The position numbers and the translations under genes are program-made. The notes beneath the pieces were generated by a model, which saw nothing but the letters and a program-made list of their open reading frames with translations, ran no database searches and had not been told where the DNA came from. Below are positions 12,091-23,893 of a stretch of DNA of 64,000 bases, piece after piece; the stretch's first letter is position 1, and every line of letters starts with the position of its first letter. This stretch comes from Eudorina sp. 2006-703-Eu-15 (taxonomy: Eukaryota > Chlorophyta > Chlorophyceae > Chlamydomonadales > Volvocaceae): assembly GCA_003117195.1 (NCBI GenBank), contig BDSI01000003.1, forward strand, positions 558,001-622,000, written 5' to 3'.

Positions 12091-15000
12091 AGACCCTGCA
12101 GGGAGCCAGTCACCTGAGCGCCAGCGGACGCGGCAGCAGCGGCAGTAACGGCAGAAGCGGCGTGGGGCATCTGGCCGGGGGCCGCGGCGCCGGCCGAGCC
12201 TGCGGTGACGGGGACGGGTTCGGAGGCTGCGGCGCCAGTGGGCAGGGACCGACCCGTGGGTCCAACGGCCAGTGGAGGGTGGAGGGGGCACAGCGTTGAG
12301 GAGAGGGGTGGACGGGGCAGGGCGGGGGTGTGTTAGTGACTCGGATCTGGGCGTATGCAGCTCTGAGGTTGGGCACACGGGGGGCCGCCAGAGTGGGGGT
12401 TGTGTGCACGGCAGCGGTTGATGAGTTTGGCATCGGGCGCGGCGCTAGCGACCCGTGGGAGCGGCAGCGGGCCGAAGCAGCGCCTTGGCCGGGCACCTGG
12501 GGAGAGACATAGCGCGGGGTGAACCGCAGCACGCAAGGCGAAGGCGAGGTGAGAGCACGCTGCGAGCGCCGCCACTGGCCATGTCAGCTGTCCCCCGAAG
12601 CCCCCGTCCCCATTTTCGTTGTGGGGAACCCTCGAACCACCAACCAACCACCAACCCAACACGATAACCAGTCTCACCGTCAGCTCCCTGTCAAACCACC
12701 CCCATGGGTCCGACCCAAAGTCGCTGTGTATCGGCAATGCATCCCACCCAACTTCTGCCGTACACACGGCCAAACCCATGAACCCACCCGACCCATCGCG
12801 GTCTTGCGACGGCAGACAACCAACCAACGACTGACTGCCCCAACAACACACCCACACGTCCTTGGCAGACCTCCATGACGCTGCCACCATCGCCTGGACC
12901 CAGGAACCTCGTCATTCCCGCGCTCTCCATCGCCGGATACGTCACCGATCCCGATTCTCATTTCCAAACATCAAAAACATCTCCATCCTGCTCGCGGCAC
13001 TCCCCAACCTCTCGGCACTGCCCAACGCTCCCTCCCCGCGCCGACCTTATGACATCAATGCCCTCCTCTGTTAAACCCGTCCAATGGGTCCCGTGGACTG
13101 CCACCCCACCGCCCCGCGTAAGAACCGGCATGACGAACGCGCTCCGTACTCGCCGCGACAGCCCGGGAAAGGGACGCCGTAACCGACGAGCAGGGCCGAG
13201 GTACAGGCCCCGCCCTTCACACAGAAGGCCCACTTTGATCAACCCCGCGCTGTATGTGTTTCGAAAAGAGACCCGCCCGACCCAAACCAAGGACCAAAAT
13301 ACTTACCATAACAACCACACCGTAATGTGTGTGTATTACCACGCGTGCAGCAGTCACCCCACAGCCCTGCCCCGCCCCGCCCAGACGGTGACATGCCCAC
13401 AGCCCCGGCGGCGCCACCAGCACCACCGCCGACCCAAGCACTGCCCCGCCCGCCCGCCCGGTCACGGAATTCAGCGGCACCGCAGCATCGCGGTGCCGTA
13501 CCACCGTGCCCCATGAGTCGGCCCCCCGGTGGCACCATGGACGTCTGAGACACAGTCCCCGAAGGCCCCATCGCACCGCCGCCGGAGCCACCCCGTCCCG
13601 TCGCCCCACCAGCATTGGTTCCGGAGCCGCTCCCGGCGCCGCCGCCAGCTCCAGGGGTGCCGGATCTCCCTCCCTTGGCCTGGGCATACTGTGCGTAGGG
13701 GTTGTCTGGAGGCGGGGGGGAGGGACGGGCCTGCAGACGGCGCACAATCGCACCATACAACCACCACCACCACATCCACCACCGCCGCCGCCGCACGGTG
13801 GGAGGGATTGCGCGAGACGTGGAGGGCGAGACACGAAGTTCGACGTTCGACGTCCGACAGGCGTCGAGTCGACGTGGGGTTGGATCGGGGGGTCCATCGG
13901 TCCGCCCGGGAGCACGGAGCAGTCGGCGAAGTGAGTAAGCGAGTAAGAACTTGAACAGTTGGGGGAAGAGGTTGTGGCGGTAGGCGGCTACTAAAAGCGG
14001 AACATGCGGCTACGCCCGGCCACCGATTACCGGTCCCGGCAAGCCAAGGACGCCCCAGCCCAGGCATGCAGGGGTAGGCGGTCCGGTGGGTTTAGAAATG
14101 AAACCCGCCCGCCCGAACCCAGGTGCGGTCAGGTGGGTGTGGGTCAGCTCATAAGTCTAACCACAGCTCCGAACAACCAGGCCCCAATCCGGGCGCAATG
14201 CGTCCGTCACCGCGGACGGGACGCGGCGCTCCCCCAAGTCGGGGAGGGTAGTACCGCAGAATGAGTCACGATGTGCCGGGTGCACACGCCAATCGGCAGG
14301 ACTGTCAGCGTGCTCAGGAGAGCCGACCGCAGATCACGTGTGCATGCTGTACAATCGCCGTACGTACCTGCTCCCCCTCGCGGGCCTCCCGGAACTTCCT
14401 CTTCGCCGCCTGCCCGCCTGACCCTGCATCCTGAGCCGTGGGACCCGATGACCCCAACTTGGACGCGTAGTAGCTACCGCCGTAACCGTAAGCCGGAGCC
14501 GCGGCGGGTGCAGCGGGTGGTTGCAACTGCGGGGTGGCGGCGGCCACCGGAGGAGCGGCGGCTGCCGCTGCAGAGGGCGCTGCAGGCTGGTGATGGTGAT
14601 GCGGCGTGCCGTACAAAGGCGGCTGTGGCCCCGTCGGCGCTGATGCCGCAGCCGCTGGCCCCGCCGGTTGCGGTTGTGCCGGCGGTGGCGGTGCAACAGG
14701 CGGCGGTACAACAGGCGGCGGTGCAGCAGGAGGTGCGCCGTACGCTGGGGCAGCAGGCTGCTGGGGCGGTGGGTACGGCTGCGCTGGCGGCGGTGCGCCG
14801 TACGCTCCTGGGGCGCCGCTTGACGGCGGATAGGCGTATGGCTGCGCCGGCGGCGGCGCACCTGGTGCCGCGGCCGGCGCCGGGTATCCGTGCGCCGGCG
14901 GCGCTCCCGGGTACGACGATGGGGGCGCTCCGTACGGCTGTGGCGGCGCGCCGTACGGTTGCGGTGCCGCGTATCCACTCGCTGGCGGCGTGTACGCGTA

Positions 15001-17994
15001 CGGCTGACCCGTCGGCGGCGGATAGTACGGCACTGCGCCTGGCGGTTGCGGGGCTCCGCCGTACGGCGGGTACTGGGCCGTCGGCGGTGCCGCCGCCGGC
15101 GGCGGCGGCACTGGGATGACGGGTGGCGGCATCACGGTGTGCGCCAGGGAGGGTTGGCTCCGCTTGAACTCCTCCGCGACGGTGCGCAGCAGGTCCAGCA
15201 CGAGGCTGCGGGAAGGGGGCAGCACAGCGCAGGACGTAGGACAACACACACATCGGTCCACCAGCCCGCCCGGCGAATGTGCGACCACGCACCGCAGCAA
15301 GGGCTCAACAGGCGGCCACCGATGTGGCGCCGCCGCCTTGTTCCTCACGTTTCCGAATCGCTGGTACCGCATCGTCCTTGTCATCTCCCCTCTCACCTCG
15401 ATCTGCTTCCTGCCCGCCTCGAACCAATTCCGAATCTTCACCCGATTCCCGGTCTCACCCTTAGACGACCGGATTTTGATCCATCCACCCACCCGCGCTC
15501 CCTGGCCCCATGAGGAGTCGACAACAGCACACCGGCCTCACCGAGTCCAGAACCGCACGCGTGGTCCTCCCCCGTTCGCTGCCGTACCGATGACGTACTG
15601 CCCGTCCGGAATCCCGCAACCCCCCGACGCTCCTCGCCACCACCACCTCCCAGTGGGTCCTGGCGCTGGTTCCGACGCCAGCTCCCGCCCCTGGCCCCGG
15701 TCCTCGGGCGCCCGGCTCACCTCTTGGAGTCCTCCATCGCCTTTGCGTTGCTGGCCGAGATGTAGATGTAGAGCGGATCGGGTCTGCGGGGGAACCAGGA
15801 ACCGGGGGTCAATCCAGGAAACGGGGGTCAATCCAGGAAACGGGGGTCAATCCAGGGGCCCCCTCCCGTCCGCCTGCATTAGACCGCAATGACCTCGGCC
15901 TTCCGATGCCCCTCTTATGGCATCGAAAGGCCGACCCCTCAGATACATGCGCCCCACCCAAACCCATCTGCTCACGTGGACTGTGTGGTTAACAAGAAAA
16001 ATAATGCGGACGTGGGCTGTGGGGTGACTGCCCGACGCCGCGCGCTCCCTCCCTCCCTCCCTCCTCCCTCCCTGCCTTCCTCCTCACGTTTCAGCGTCGC
16101 CCGAGCCTCGGCCCCTGAGCTGCACCGTCGCCCCCGTGGTGCTGGCGATGTGCTGCATGAACGACCCGCCTGCGGACCAAGATGGCGCAAGGGCGACAGT
16201 GACGGCAGTGGCGACGGAGGCGGCGAAGCCGACGTCCCGACGCCGCGCCCGTGTTTGCCGTGACCGTACAGACACGCTGCGCCATCCTCCCAGCCGTACA
16301 TCCTCCCAGCCATACATTTCTCCGCGCAGCCCCCGCCATGTGTAGTCGCAGGGCGACAGCGGCAAGTTACCAGAAGAGCATCGCGCTCCCGCCATTCCTC
16401 CTCCCGTACCTACCAGAAACCCCCACGTCCCCGGTGTTTTCGTGGTTAACCCCCGACCCACCCGGCCCCTTGATCTTGTCCGCCAGCGGGTAGGTACCCG
16501 GCTGCGGCACGCCCGTGTAGATGTAGCACACGTGGCCAGGAGCCGGGGACGCCCCCGGGGTTGGCGGCGGCCCCGGCGGCGGCTGCGGATGGTGATGATG
16601 GGGGTGCGGGTGTTGCGGTGGCTGCGTCGGAGCCGCGTGGGGGGGATAGCTGTAGCCGTGCTGCTGTGGCGGCGGCAGCGGCTGCCCACCGTACGGAGGC
16701 GCCGCGCCGTAAGGGTATTGGTGGCCGTGCGGACCGGCGGGCGCCGGCGCGATTGGGTAGGGTGGCGCGCCATGATGGGACGGCGGGGGGGCGGCGGCGG
16801 CGGCGGCGCCGCCGCCCCCGTGGTGAGGCGGGGGCTGAGTGCTCGCGGGCGGCCGGACATGGGGCGTGTTCTGCAGGATGCGCTGAATGTCGGCCACGGC
16901 GTTGTTGACGGCCTGCTGCTTCTGCTCGTCGGTCTGCGGTTCGGGGCGTTACGGATAAGCAGTTCAGTACCCTGTGGTAACCTTTGTCCAAACGTGACCC
17001 AGTACGGATGTACGCCACTGATGATGATTCACACCCCTGACCAACCACAACTCGGCGCAGCGGGAGCGACCGATGTGGGAGTCACAAGCAGCCGGGGTGT
17101 CCCGTATCGGAAAGCATTGCGGGCCAGAGCGGGTCCTGGCCCGCGTGGCCCCGGGTGGCCCGGGCCTTAGCCTTAGCGCGCAAGATACAGCCAGGTGCCG
17201 TGGGGGCGCTGCCACAGTGCCATGGGGGCGCTGCCACAGTGCCATGGGGGCGCCAGGGTAACTCATCGGGGGCGTAATAGCAAAAGCCTTTGATACCATG
17301 GAATAGCAAGAAGCTGTCCCTGCAGGGACCCGACACACCGTGGTGGCGCCGCCTCCTGGTTTGACGAGCAGGTGCAGCGGTTTCTCCTTGCCGTCCGGGG
17401 GAGCGCCCGGGGGGTAGTACCGCCCGCGCGTCACGATGATGGTGCTTGTGCGCGCCTGAATTTCGTCCTGGACGCCCCGCTTGGTCAAGTGGATGCGCAC
17501 GCCGGTCGGGGCGTCGTTGATAAACACCTCGCGCGACAAATCCGGTGGCTTGGGTTCCGCAATTGCCACGACCGGCGCTGCAGCGGGGGCCTTGGCCTGC
17601 AGGCCAGGTTGCGACCCGATTCAAATAATTCCAAGGTATACACCCAGTGAAAGCTTTCCGGCAACGTCAACGCGCGTCAGTGCAAGCCAGTTTTCAGCTG
17701 GATTGGCGATACTCTGCTCACAGCACAATATGCCAATCCCATCACGGATCATCAACGTGGCACAACGTAGAATCAGCTTGCCTGAGCGCCTGGGTGAAAT
17801 TTTCTGTAAAGCGCAGCTGCTGCAGCTTGAGCAGCCGCGATGTCAACCGCGGGCGGGGGAGTCGGAGTAACGCCCAATCCTCCAAAACTAAAAGGTTGAA
17901 CTAGAGTGATAGGTGTTGCTGCCAAAGGCGCGGGACCCGAAGAAGGACCAGGTACGTCCCATTTTCGTTTCTTTTGTTGAGGTTGGCCATCCAT
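12063..17994 (-). CDS. RIK: RIK/KHDC4-type KH-domain protein
   Basis: Exons on the minus strand: 17994-17782, 17596-17339, 16933-16462, 16169-16088, 15783-15721, 15205-14368, 13730 to about 13307, and about 12226 to 12063. All phases close, giving about 837 residues. The start is ATG at 17994 with an early KKRKWD motif. Exon 2 (REVFINDAP, LTKRGVQDEIQ, IIVTRGRYYPPG) and exons 3-5 (KIKGPGGSFMQHI, TGATVQLRGRGSG, DPLYIYISASN) match the two KH-like regions of maize/Arabidopsis RIK and animal KHDC4/BLOM7. Animal members bind RNA and associate with spliceosomes; plant RIK was described as a partner of the RS2/AS1 repressor complex. The long exon 6 is Pro/Ala/Tyr-rich, ends in a basic KRKF segment, and the protein ends GLIGYGDGDD. 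Intron 1 is GC-AG (CAG|GCAAGC). The ends of exon 7 and the start of exon 8 are the least certain boundaries. Confidence 0.85.
15800..15862. repeat. 21-bp tandem repeat in a RIK intron
   Basis: About three copies of a 21-bp unit (ggaaacgggggtcaatcca) lie just outside exon 5 of the RIK-like gene, on the acceptor side of its upstream intron. Confidence 0.85.
17200..17262. repeat. 24-bp tandem repeat in a RIK intron
   Basis: Two and a half copies of a 24-bp unit (containing gggggcgctgccacagtgcc) lie in the intron between exons 2 and 3 of the RIK-like gene. It shows no coding sign. Confidence 0.8.
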
Positions 17995-18935
17995 TTCGAG
18001 ATTTTTGTTATGCAACGTTGCAATTAAACCGCACACGTTGCGGTCGATTATCAGATGTTTTTCGAGTATGCTGTACGGCCGTAAAGCCATATGACGTTCT
18101 TGTATACGCATCCGGGCATTTGGATTTATGGGCTTGCTTGGCATAGTCGCTGATGCAAAGCTGACTTGTTTGTCAAGTACGATGCGCAGATAAGTCTTTC
18201 CTGTACACCTAGAAGTATGGGGGCATTGGGCTCGCAGAGGATGCGCTATTGTAATGTTCCTCGCACAAGCGCAATGCGGTCGGTTGCAAGCTAGCAGCTG
18301 CGCGATTTCTGAGGTCCACCAGACCTTGGGCAACAGGCCGGTACCCATGGGTCGTGCGTGTGTGACATGACACGCACCCCGATCGTCCGCTTCGAATCCT
18401 CCGCTGACCATATGCGCATTGAAGGTATCAGGTGACAATAGTTGACAGATCATGGTTGCCGAGCGAAAATTCGGGGGAGGCAGGCGTACGGGTGAAGCGC
18501 AGGGTCGTAAGGAAGGCTCCGTCGCTGGTCCGCGCTGTTGGCAACCATACGCGTTCTGCGTCAACGTTCACTTCTCCACAACGACTTTGTCAGCAACCAC
18601 AACTGGGCCCTGGACGAAGTGTGCATGGATGTGCTCAAATAGTGCCCGGCGCCGAACGAAACCTCGACCAAGCAAAAACTAGCGTGACACCTAGCTTGGT
18701 TTCGGAGAAAAACCACGGCTCCCTGCGGCCTCATACCTTCCTTCTTATTCACACGCCTTCGTGCGACCCCGTGCCCTTCTCCGTCTCCGAACCCATAAAA
18801 CATCAGCTGCCTCCAAGCACGGGATGAGCAACCGACTACAACGCGACCACCCAACTGGCTATCCCTGTGCGACTCGATGCTGCTGCCGCAACAGATTCCC
18901 GCGAAAAAACACGCTGCTTGCGCTGTCGTCACCTC
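17995..18935. other. Presumed promoter/5' region of the RIK-like gene and LOG 3' region
   Basis: About 0.9 kb separates the LOG-like stop (18936) from the RIK-like start (17994), both on the minus strand. The reading frame of RIK exon 1 stays open upstream to 18564, but that part has no resemblance to the family and KKRKWD lies right after the chosen ATG. No clear TATA box or other element was recognised. Confidence 0.4.
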
Positions 18936-19900
18936 CTACGAAGTCGGCCCAGCTGCCTGTGCCGCGAGCAGCGCTTTGACGTGCGTGATGGCGCCCTCCA
19001 CGTCAGAGGCAGCATGGACCAGCCCCGCATCCAGACTGGCGAAGAACCTCTCAGCCTCCGGCTGCGCGCAAGGAGCCCCGCAGATGGCAGATCGTGGACG
19101 ACCGGGTCATGTTTAACGTAACAGGAGAGGCAATGCGCGGGCAGTGCCGTACAGTGTGAAGGGGTGCGTCGATTGCGTCCGACAACCCCCTCATGCCACT
19201 GCACGGAGTCGCGTAACCCGGCCCCCGCTGCTAGCTGTGACCACAGATCCCCGGACGATCTGGGTCGGAACCGGTGCACCCCTTCAGACCCACCTGCGCG
19301 GCCAGCAACACGACCGGCTTCCGCGCCTTCAGCGCCAGAGCCACCTCAGCAGCGGTGCCGGGGCCCATTCCCACCGCGATCAGAACGGACGAGGACAGCG
19401 CATTCACATTGTCGCGCGCCGACCCCAGGCCCGTGATGATGGGGATGTCAACCGCATCTTGCACAGTAGGAGGCAATAAAGGGGGGTCAGATATGTTAAT
19501 GATTGAGTTGTACGTCTTTGGCACAGCAGCTGTGTGCGAAGGAGCGAGCGGGGGCCCCACCAACAGGCAGCCGCACGACAGCGGTATCGCTGCTGATTAC
19601 CTCTCACAGGCACACAACAAACGCAGCTCGCTACTTCGCAGAAACTGGGAGCTCACCACTGACGTCCATCGCGTCCGGTCCAGGAAGAATACCGATAGTT
19701 GTACCTCCTGCGCTCTTGGCCCCACGACAGGCGGCGTCCATGACGCCAAGGTTACGGCCCCCTGTCAGCAAGAGCCATCCATGCGACGCGATTTGCTTGC
19801 CGAGCTCTGTTGCAAGCTCAACGTGCTTATCGACGGGTTCAGTATGCACCTCTGTCCGTCCGGGACCCATGACACCAATAATTGGCTTGCGTGAAGCCAT
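18936..19900 (-). CDS. LOG-like (SLOG superfamily) small nucleotide-binding protein
   Basis: Three exons, 19900-19657, 19457-19294 and 19061-18936, have matching phases (1, 0) and give 177 residues. The start is the first ATG (MASRKPIIGVMGPGR). Signature motifs are GGRNLGVMDAACRGA (about residues 47-61), TTIGILPG, and GMGPGTAAE (about 110-118). These are the Rossmann-like glycine loops of the 'possible lysine decarboxylase'/LOG family. The length and the GxGTxxE variant fit the short TIGR00725-type branch rather than plant LOG cytokinin-activating enzymes, which carry PGGxGTxxE. The likely role is binding or cleavage of a nucleotide or nucleoside monophosphate; the true substrate is unknown. 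It is divergent from the Agenet gene, sharing a 402-bp intergenic region. Confidence 0.9.
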
Positions 19901-20302
19901 TGCAAACAAAGTGGGAATAGATTCAAAATGGATAAGTACAAAAGAGGTATGTCGCTAAAGGCACGTTGCAGAACAGTATCGGAATCCAATCAGCGCGGAC
20001 CGGAGGCGTAGTTTGCGAACCTTTTTCTAGTATTTTGAAAGGTAATTTGTGCTCCCAGCCTTACATCATGCGATGGATTTTTCCAACGGGACGTACGGCT
20101 GTCGGCCCGAATAGTTAAGCTACCTGAAGCCATCCGACGTATTGCTGCTGCATTTGAAGGAAGTTCTCGGGATAGCTTGACATGAACTGACTGCACTTCG
20201 CAGTGGTTACACTACACTTTTGACAGTTACAGACGCACCTTACGCGGGAACAGTTAGGACAGGGACGAAGGTGGCAATTGGATTTTTAACACGTATCCAG
20301 CC
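19901..20302. promoter_or_regulatory. Shared divergent promoter region
   Basis: This 402-bp interval separates the start codons of the minus-strand LOG-like gene and the plus-strand Agenet gene, so it should hold both promoters. It is less GC-rich than the flanking exons. No convincing TATA box or named operator was recognised; the call rests on position only. Confidence 0.5.
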
Positions 20303-22370
20303 ATGGCATCTTCCGCCTTCATGGAGTCGCAAGAGGTGGAAGTTTTGTGCGTTGATGAGGACAAGTTCCACGGCTCATTATGCGCAGCTGTGTTCATCAG
20401 ACATGATAACGATAACAACGCCGTGGTTCGGTACTTCGAGGTATGCCGGTTGTGCATGGGGTTTAGTTGGTCTTTCGTCCGTTGGCGGGACGCGAGCCAT
20501 ACAAACCCCACCGTGGAGTGCTAACGGTGGATGCCCCATGATTGGATTGTAAGCCTTGGAATTGAGTAATAATTGGATTTCTTTCGCAGTTTTTGGACCA
20601 AGAACACGGAGGCCCGTTGGTTGAGACGGTCGAGCTCACACGACTTCGCCCGGCAGTTCCCTTGGAGCTGGCAAGCTTCACTTCGATGAAGGATGTGAAG
20701 GTGGGATCATTATGCGGGCTTTTCCTTGGGCAAAGACGGGAGGGAAAGGCAGCTGAGCAGGCCAGGGGTCGGAATCATACACCTTCAGAAACACTCCACA
20801 CTGCACGGAATGCCAACTTTGCAGAGAGCAACCTGCGGTTCCACCAACGCACCCAAACTTCGCGCCAAACCCAATTTACATGAACATAACAGGTCATTGA
20901 AATCTGGGACTGGATTTCTGGTTTGGTGTGGTGCTGCAGGTGGGTGAACTGGTGGAGGGATATCACGACGACTGCTGGTGGCGTGGCGTCGTCGCGTCCA
21001 GGACACCCGGCGGAGTGCGCTTGGACATGAAAGGTAAAGGCCTACTCACACCGTCAACGGCTCCATACTCCCCACTCAATGCTGCACACACAAGGTCCTG
21101 CATCACAGCCTCTAGAAGCAGGCTCAATTCAAGAGCCGCAGTGACAGCACAATGGCAGCAACATTACGGAACTGTTTTGTAAGTCGTAGGGCTCCCTCGC
21201 TTGGCAGTCATCTGGGTCACCGGTCACAATTCACTCTGCCGTTGATCTGGGTCATGCGTTCCTGCTTCGCCGAGTCCAATGTGTCTCAAGCACCGACATA
21301 AAGTTCAAACACCGTTGCGCGCTGGTGGACGCATACTTGGACGTTGCCGCGATACTTGCTTGCGCGCAAACGGATGACATCCTCTTCATGTGTGCACAAA
21401 CGCTGTGGTTGTATCGGCCGTTCCCCGCCCACCCGCAGAGTCCGGAGGCAGCTACATGCACGTCCGGGATCCCCGCCTGATGCGACCGCGCCTTAAATGG
21501 GTCAACGGCTCGTGGCGTCGCGCGGTTCCCACCAACGCTCAGCTCAAGGAGCTGGGACTCGACGCCGCTACTGTCAAGGCAGCGATACAGGTGTGTTCGG
21601 TTTGCATAGGTTTCCTGAAGCGGCATCTGCGTCATCTTGGGGCCATTGTTTGGGGGATGAGTCCCTGCCGTGCATGCACGACCCAGATCAGATCAGAGAT
21701 TCAGCTTGCGTTGTCTGTAGCACGACATGACAGAGCGCAGCTTGGGCTTGCAACCGGGAAGGTTCATGGACAATGCATTGTCATGGCCATAAGGTCAGCA
21801 AGAGCATTTGTGACAGCGCGTGTTCCCATCGGTTCGTTGCAGGCCGCAGAGGCGGCGCCGGTGGTGCCAGCGGGAGTGCCGCGTTTGCGCACGCAGGCCA
21901 CGGCCTGCCCATCTGCCACCGGAGGACAGCATCCTCCTCTGCAGGCCAACGAGGTCGGGAAGCCGCTCCTCAACCCGTGGCGACAGCACCGGCGCTGTGA
22001 CGCAGCGGTAAGTCGAGGTGCAGGCGCGGGTCCCGGACCGTCGGGAGCGGGCGCTGATGTGTCGGTAGCACGCCATCTGGAGACCGATCTGGTGCGAGAT
22101 GAGGCAGTGGCTGGGCCGGCAGGATGCGGTCAGCCGGCGGCTGGTAAGCGGCGTCGAGAGGCGTCCAACGCGGGTGGCGATGCTCCGGGTGTTGGGGAAA
22201 GCAAGCCCGACCTCAAAGCCCAGCGGCAGGACCTCAAAGCCCAGCGGCAGGCGTCTGATGGAGATGGAGGCCGGCCGGCGAAGCGCCGTGCAGGTGAGCA
22301 AGCTCCGGGTCTTAGTGTTGAGACTCGCCGTCAGTTGACTTTGCAATTTGGCGCCGTATGCCGTACGTAA
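20303..22370 (+). CDS. Agenet/Tudor-domain protein
   Basis: Five exons, 20303-20440, 20590-20700, 20940-21033, 21439-21590 and 21843-22370, have perfect phase matches and give 340 residues. The N-terminal part reads as plant-type Agenet (Tudor-like) modules: residues 8-46 (EVEVLCVDEDKFHGSLCAAV), then TVELTRLRP, then VGELVEGYHDDCWWRGVV and LMRPRLKWVNGSWRRA. In the family these small beta-barrels read histone marks or link chromatin to RNA. The C-terminal exon is disordered, Ala/Gly/Arg-rich, with basic clusters that could be nuclear localisation signals (GKRRRE, PAKRRAGE). It carries an exact 21-bp tandem duplication encoding DLKAQRQ twice (about 22208-22249). A nuclear chromatin-associated role is inferred. 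The start is the first ATG after a 5' region without in-frame coding resemblance. Confidence 0.82.
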
Positions 22371-23893
22371 GGCGAGCATGTGGGCAGGGCGCGTGGATGG
22401 CGTGCTACCGTATATATTATTATTATATTATTATTGTTACACCGGTGTCCGCTCAACCTGGCGTGTGTTAAGGGGGGCGCGCTCTGAGGTCTGCACCATG
22501 TCAGTCCTATACGCTAACGCCCACCGCGTCACCTCTATGGGGTCCTTTCCACCCTAGAGTTTCCACCTTGGTGATCACGCCACCCTGTCGCTGTGGTACA
22601 CGACCAGTTATTGCAACCTGCCGGAGACGGGTGCTCCTGTATCAACGTCAGGCCGCGTGCATGCTGCACCGCCTCCCTAACCGTACACCACTACACTCTA
22701 CACAGCACCCTGCGCTTTGTCCTGGCGGAGGGTTGTTAGCCCCCTACGACCCGCTTCACCCGCTGGGGAATTGAGCACCCCTCGTAGAGATCACCATCTA
22801 AGGCTCGTGCGAGGTTCGGCTTAGCCATGCTACAGTGGCCTCTTGTTGGGTATGCTTCACCGGTCTTGTGCAGCCATTTCCCCGCCTCCTCGGCGCCCAC
22901 CCAGCATTCTGGCGATGGACTTGTCATCACTTGCCCCATGGGTAGCCCTGAGGAATGCCTCGGGTACGCTGATACTGCGTATCAGCGAACGAGTCTCACA
23001 ACCCATGGGTGGCGCCGGAAGGATTCGAACCCTCATCTCCTACCGTATCGGTGGTGCAATTTAAGCTACGACGCCACCGTATATGTAAGGGTCCGTACTG
23101 GGGCAACTCCAACAGCCAAGTTGAGTGGACGATGGCCAGATGAATTATTACGGGACCGTAACGCGGTCGTGCAACGCCCCTGTCTGCAGGCGCAAAACCA
23201 GCGACGGGTGTCGCCACGTCTTCTGTGAGTTCTCGGTTGCGGCGGGATCGCAAGAGCCGCATTGTCTACGTGCATGGACACCCGGTGCTCAAGGTGGGTC
23301 AAGATGGGAGACCGACCGGTGTATTTCCAATTTGGTTTGTGCACCCAGCCGATTGTTTTGCTGCATGCACGCACCAAAGCGAGGTTCAGATCTGGGTCTA
23401 GCCTTTCAGCTAACGCACACCCAGCAGTTCTCTATTGCACGCCCAGCAGCTCACAACCTCATATCCGCGTGGGTACCCCGTTGGGGACCGCACATCCGTG
23501 TACCCCGCTCGGGACCTCACCAGCCTCTGTCGTTCCAAACAGCAGCACACCCTCGATGGACCATGGGTCGCGCAGGAGAACATGTACGGGCTGCAAGACT
23601 TGGATACAATGAAGTGGCAGCGCGCCGAGAAGACAGGTGAACCTCCTACGACACGTCTCGGATCCAGTCCCTCGACATCTTGCCTCGTCATGTCTGGATT
23701 AGGTTCGGGCCGGGCTGGCCACTTTAACTGGAACATGATCGTCAACCCTGGATATTGGGAAGGCCCATTGTTTGCTTGAGCAGAGGCGCTGACAGACCTG
23801 CAGCTGATCTGCGGTGTGTCAACTGCCACGGGCGCTGTGCGTCACTGACCGCTGCCATATTTGCGGATTTGGCATTCGTCAGGTCAAGCGGCG
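22371..23893. other. Intergenic region with AT microsatellite
   Basis: No protein-coding exon was recognised. A short TAT/TTA repeat lies at about 22411-22436. The tRNA-like sequence at 23012-23075 is listed separately. The several overlapping 60-170-codon ORFs show no domain or splice coherence. The region should include the 3' end of the Agenet transcript and the promoter of the SNF2 gene. Confidence 0.4.
23012..23075 (-). tRNA. tRNA-like sequence, probably pseudogene or SINE fragment
   Basis: Read on the minus strand, a 7-bp acceptor stem (GGCGTCG with CGGCGCC), TA at positions 8-9, and a perfect B box/T-loop (GGTTCGAATCC with a 5-bp T stem) are present. The part between is about seven bases short. 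The anticodon region folds with a very small loop and lacks the usual T33, and the D-loop GG is missing. It is therefore unlikely to be a functional tRNA. A degraded tRNA gene or the head of a tRNA-derived SINE fits better. Confidence 0.35.

Noticed and set aside
12862..13516. Plus-strand ORFs around 12.9-13.5 kb
   Set aside because: They are antisense to, or in introns of, the RIK-like gene and have low-complexity Pro/Arg/His composition without domains.
14271..15119. Plus-strand 282-codon ORF
   Set aside because: It is a shadow of RIK exon 6 on the opposite strand; the minus strand has conserved family motifs on both sides in phase.
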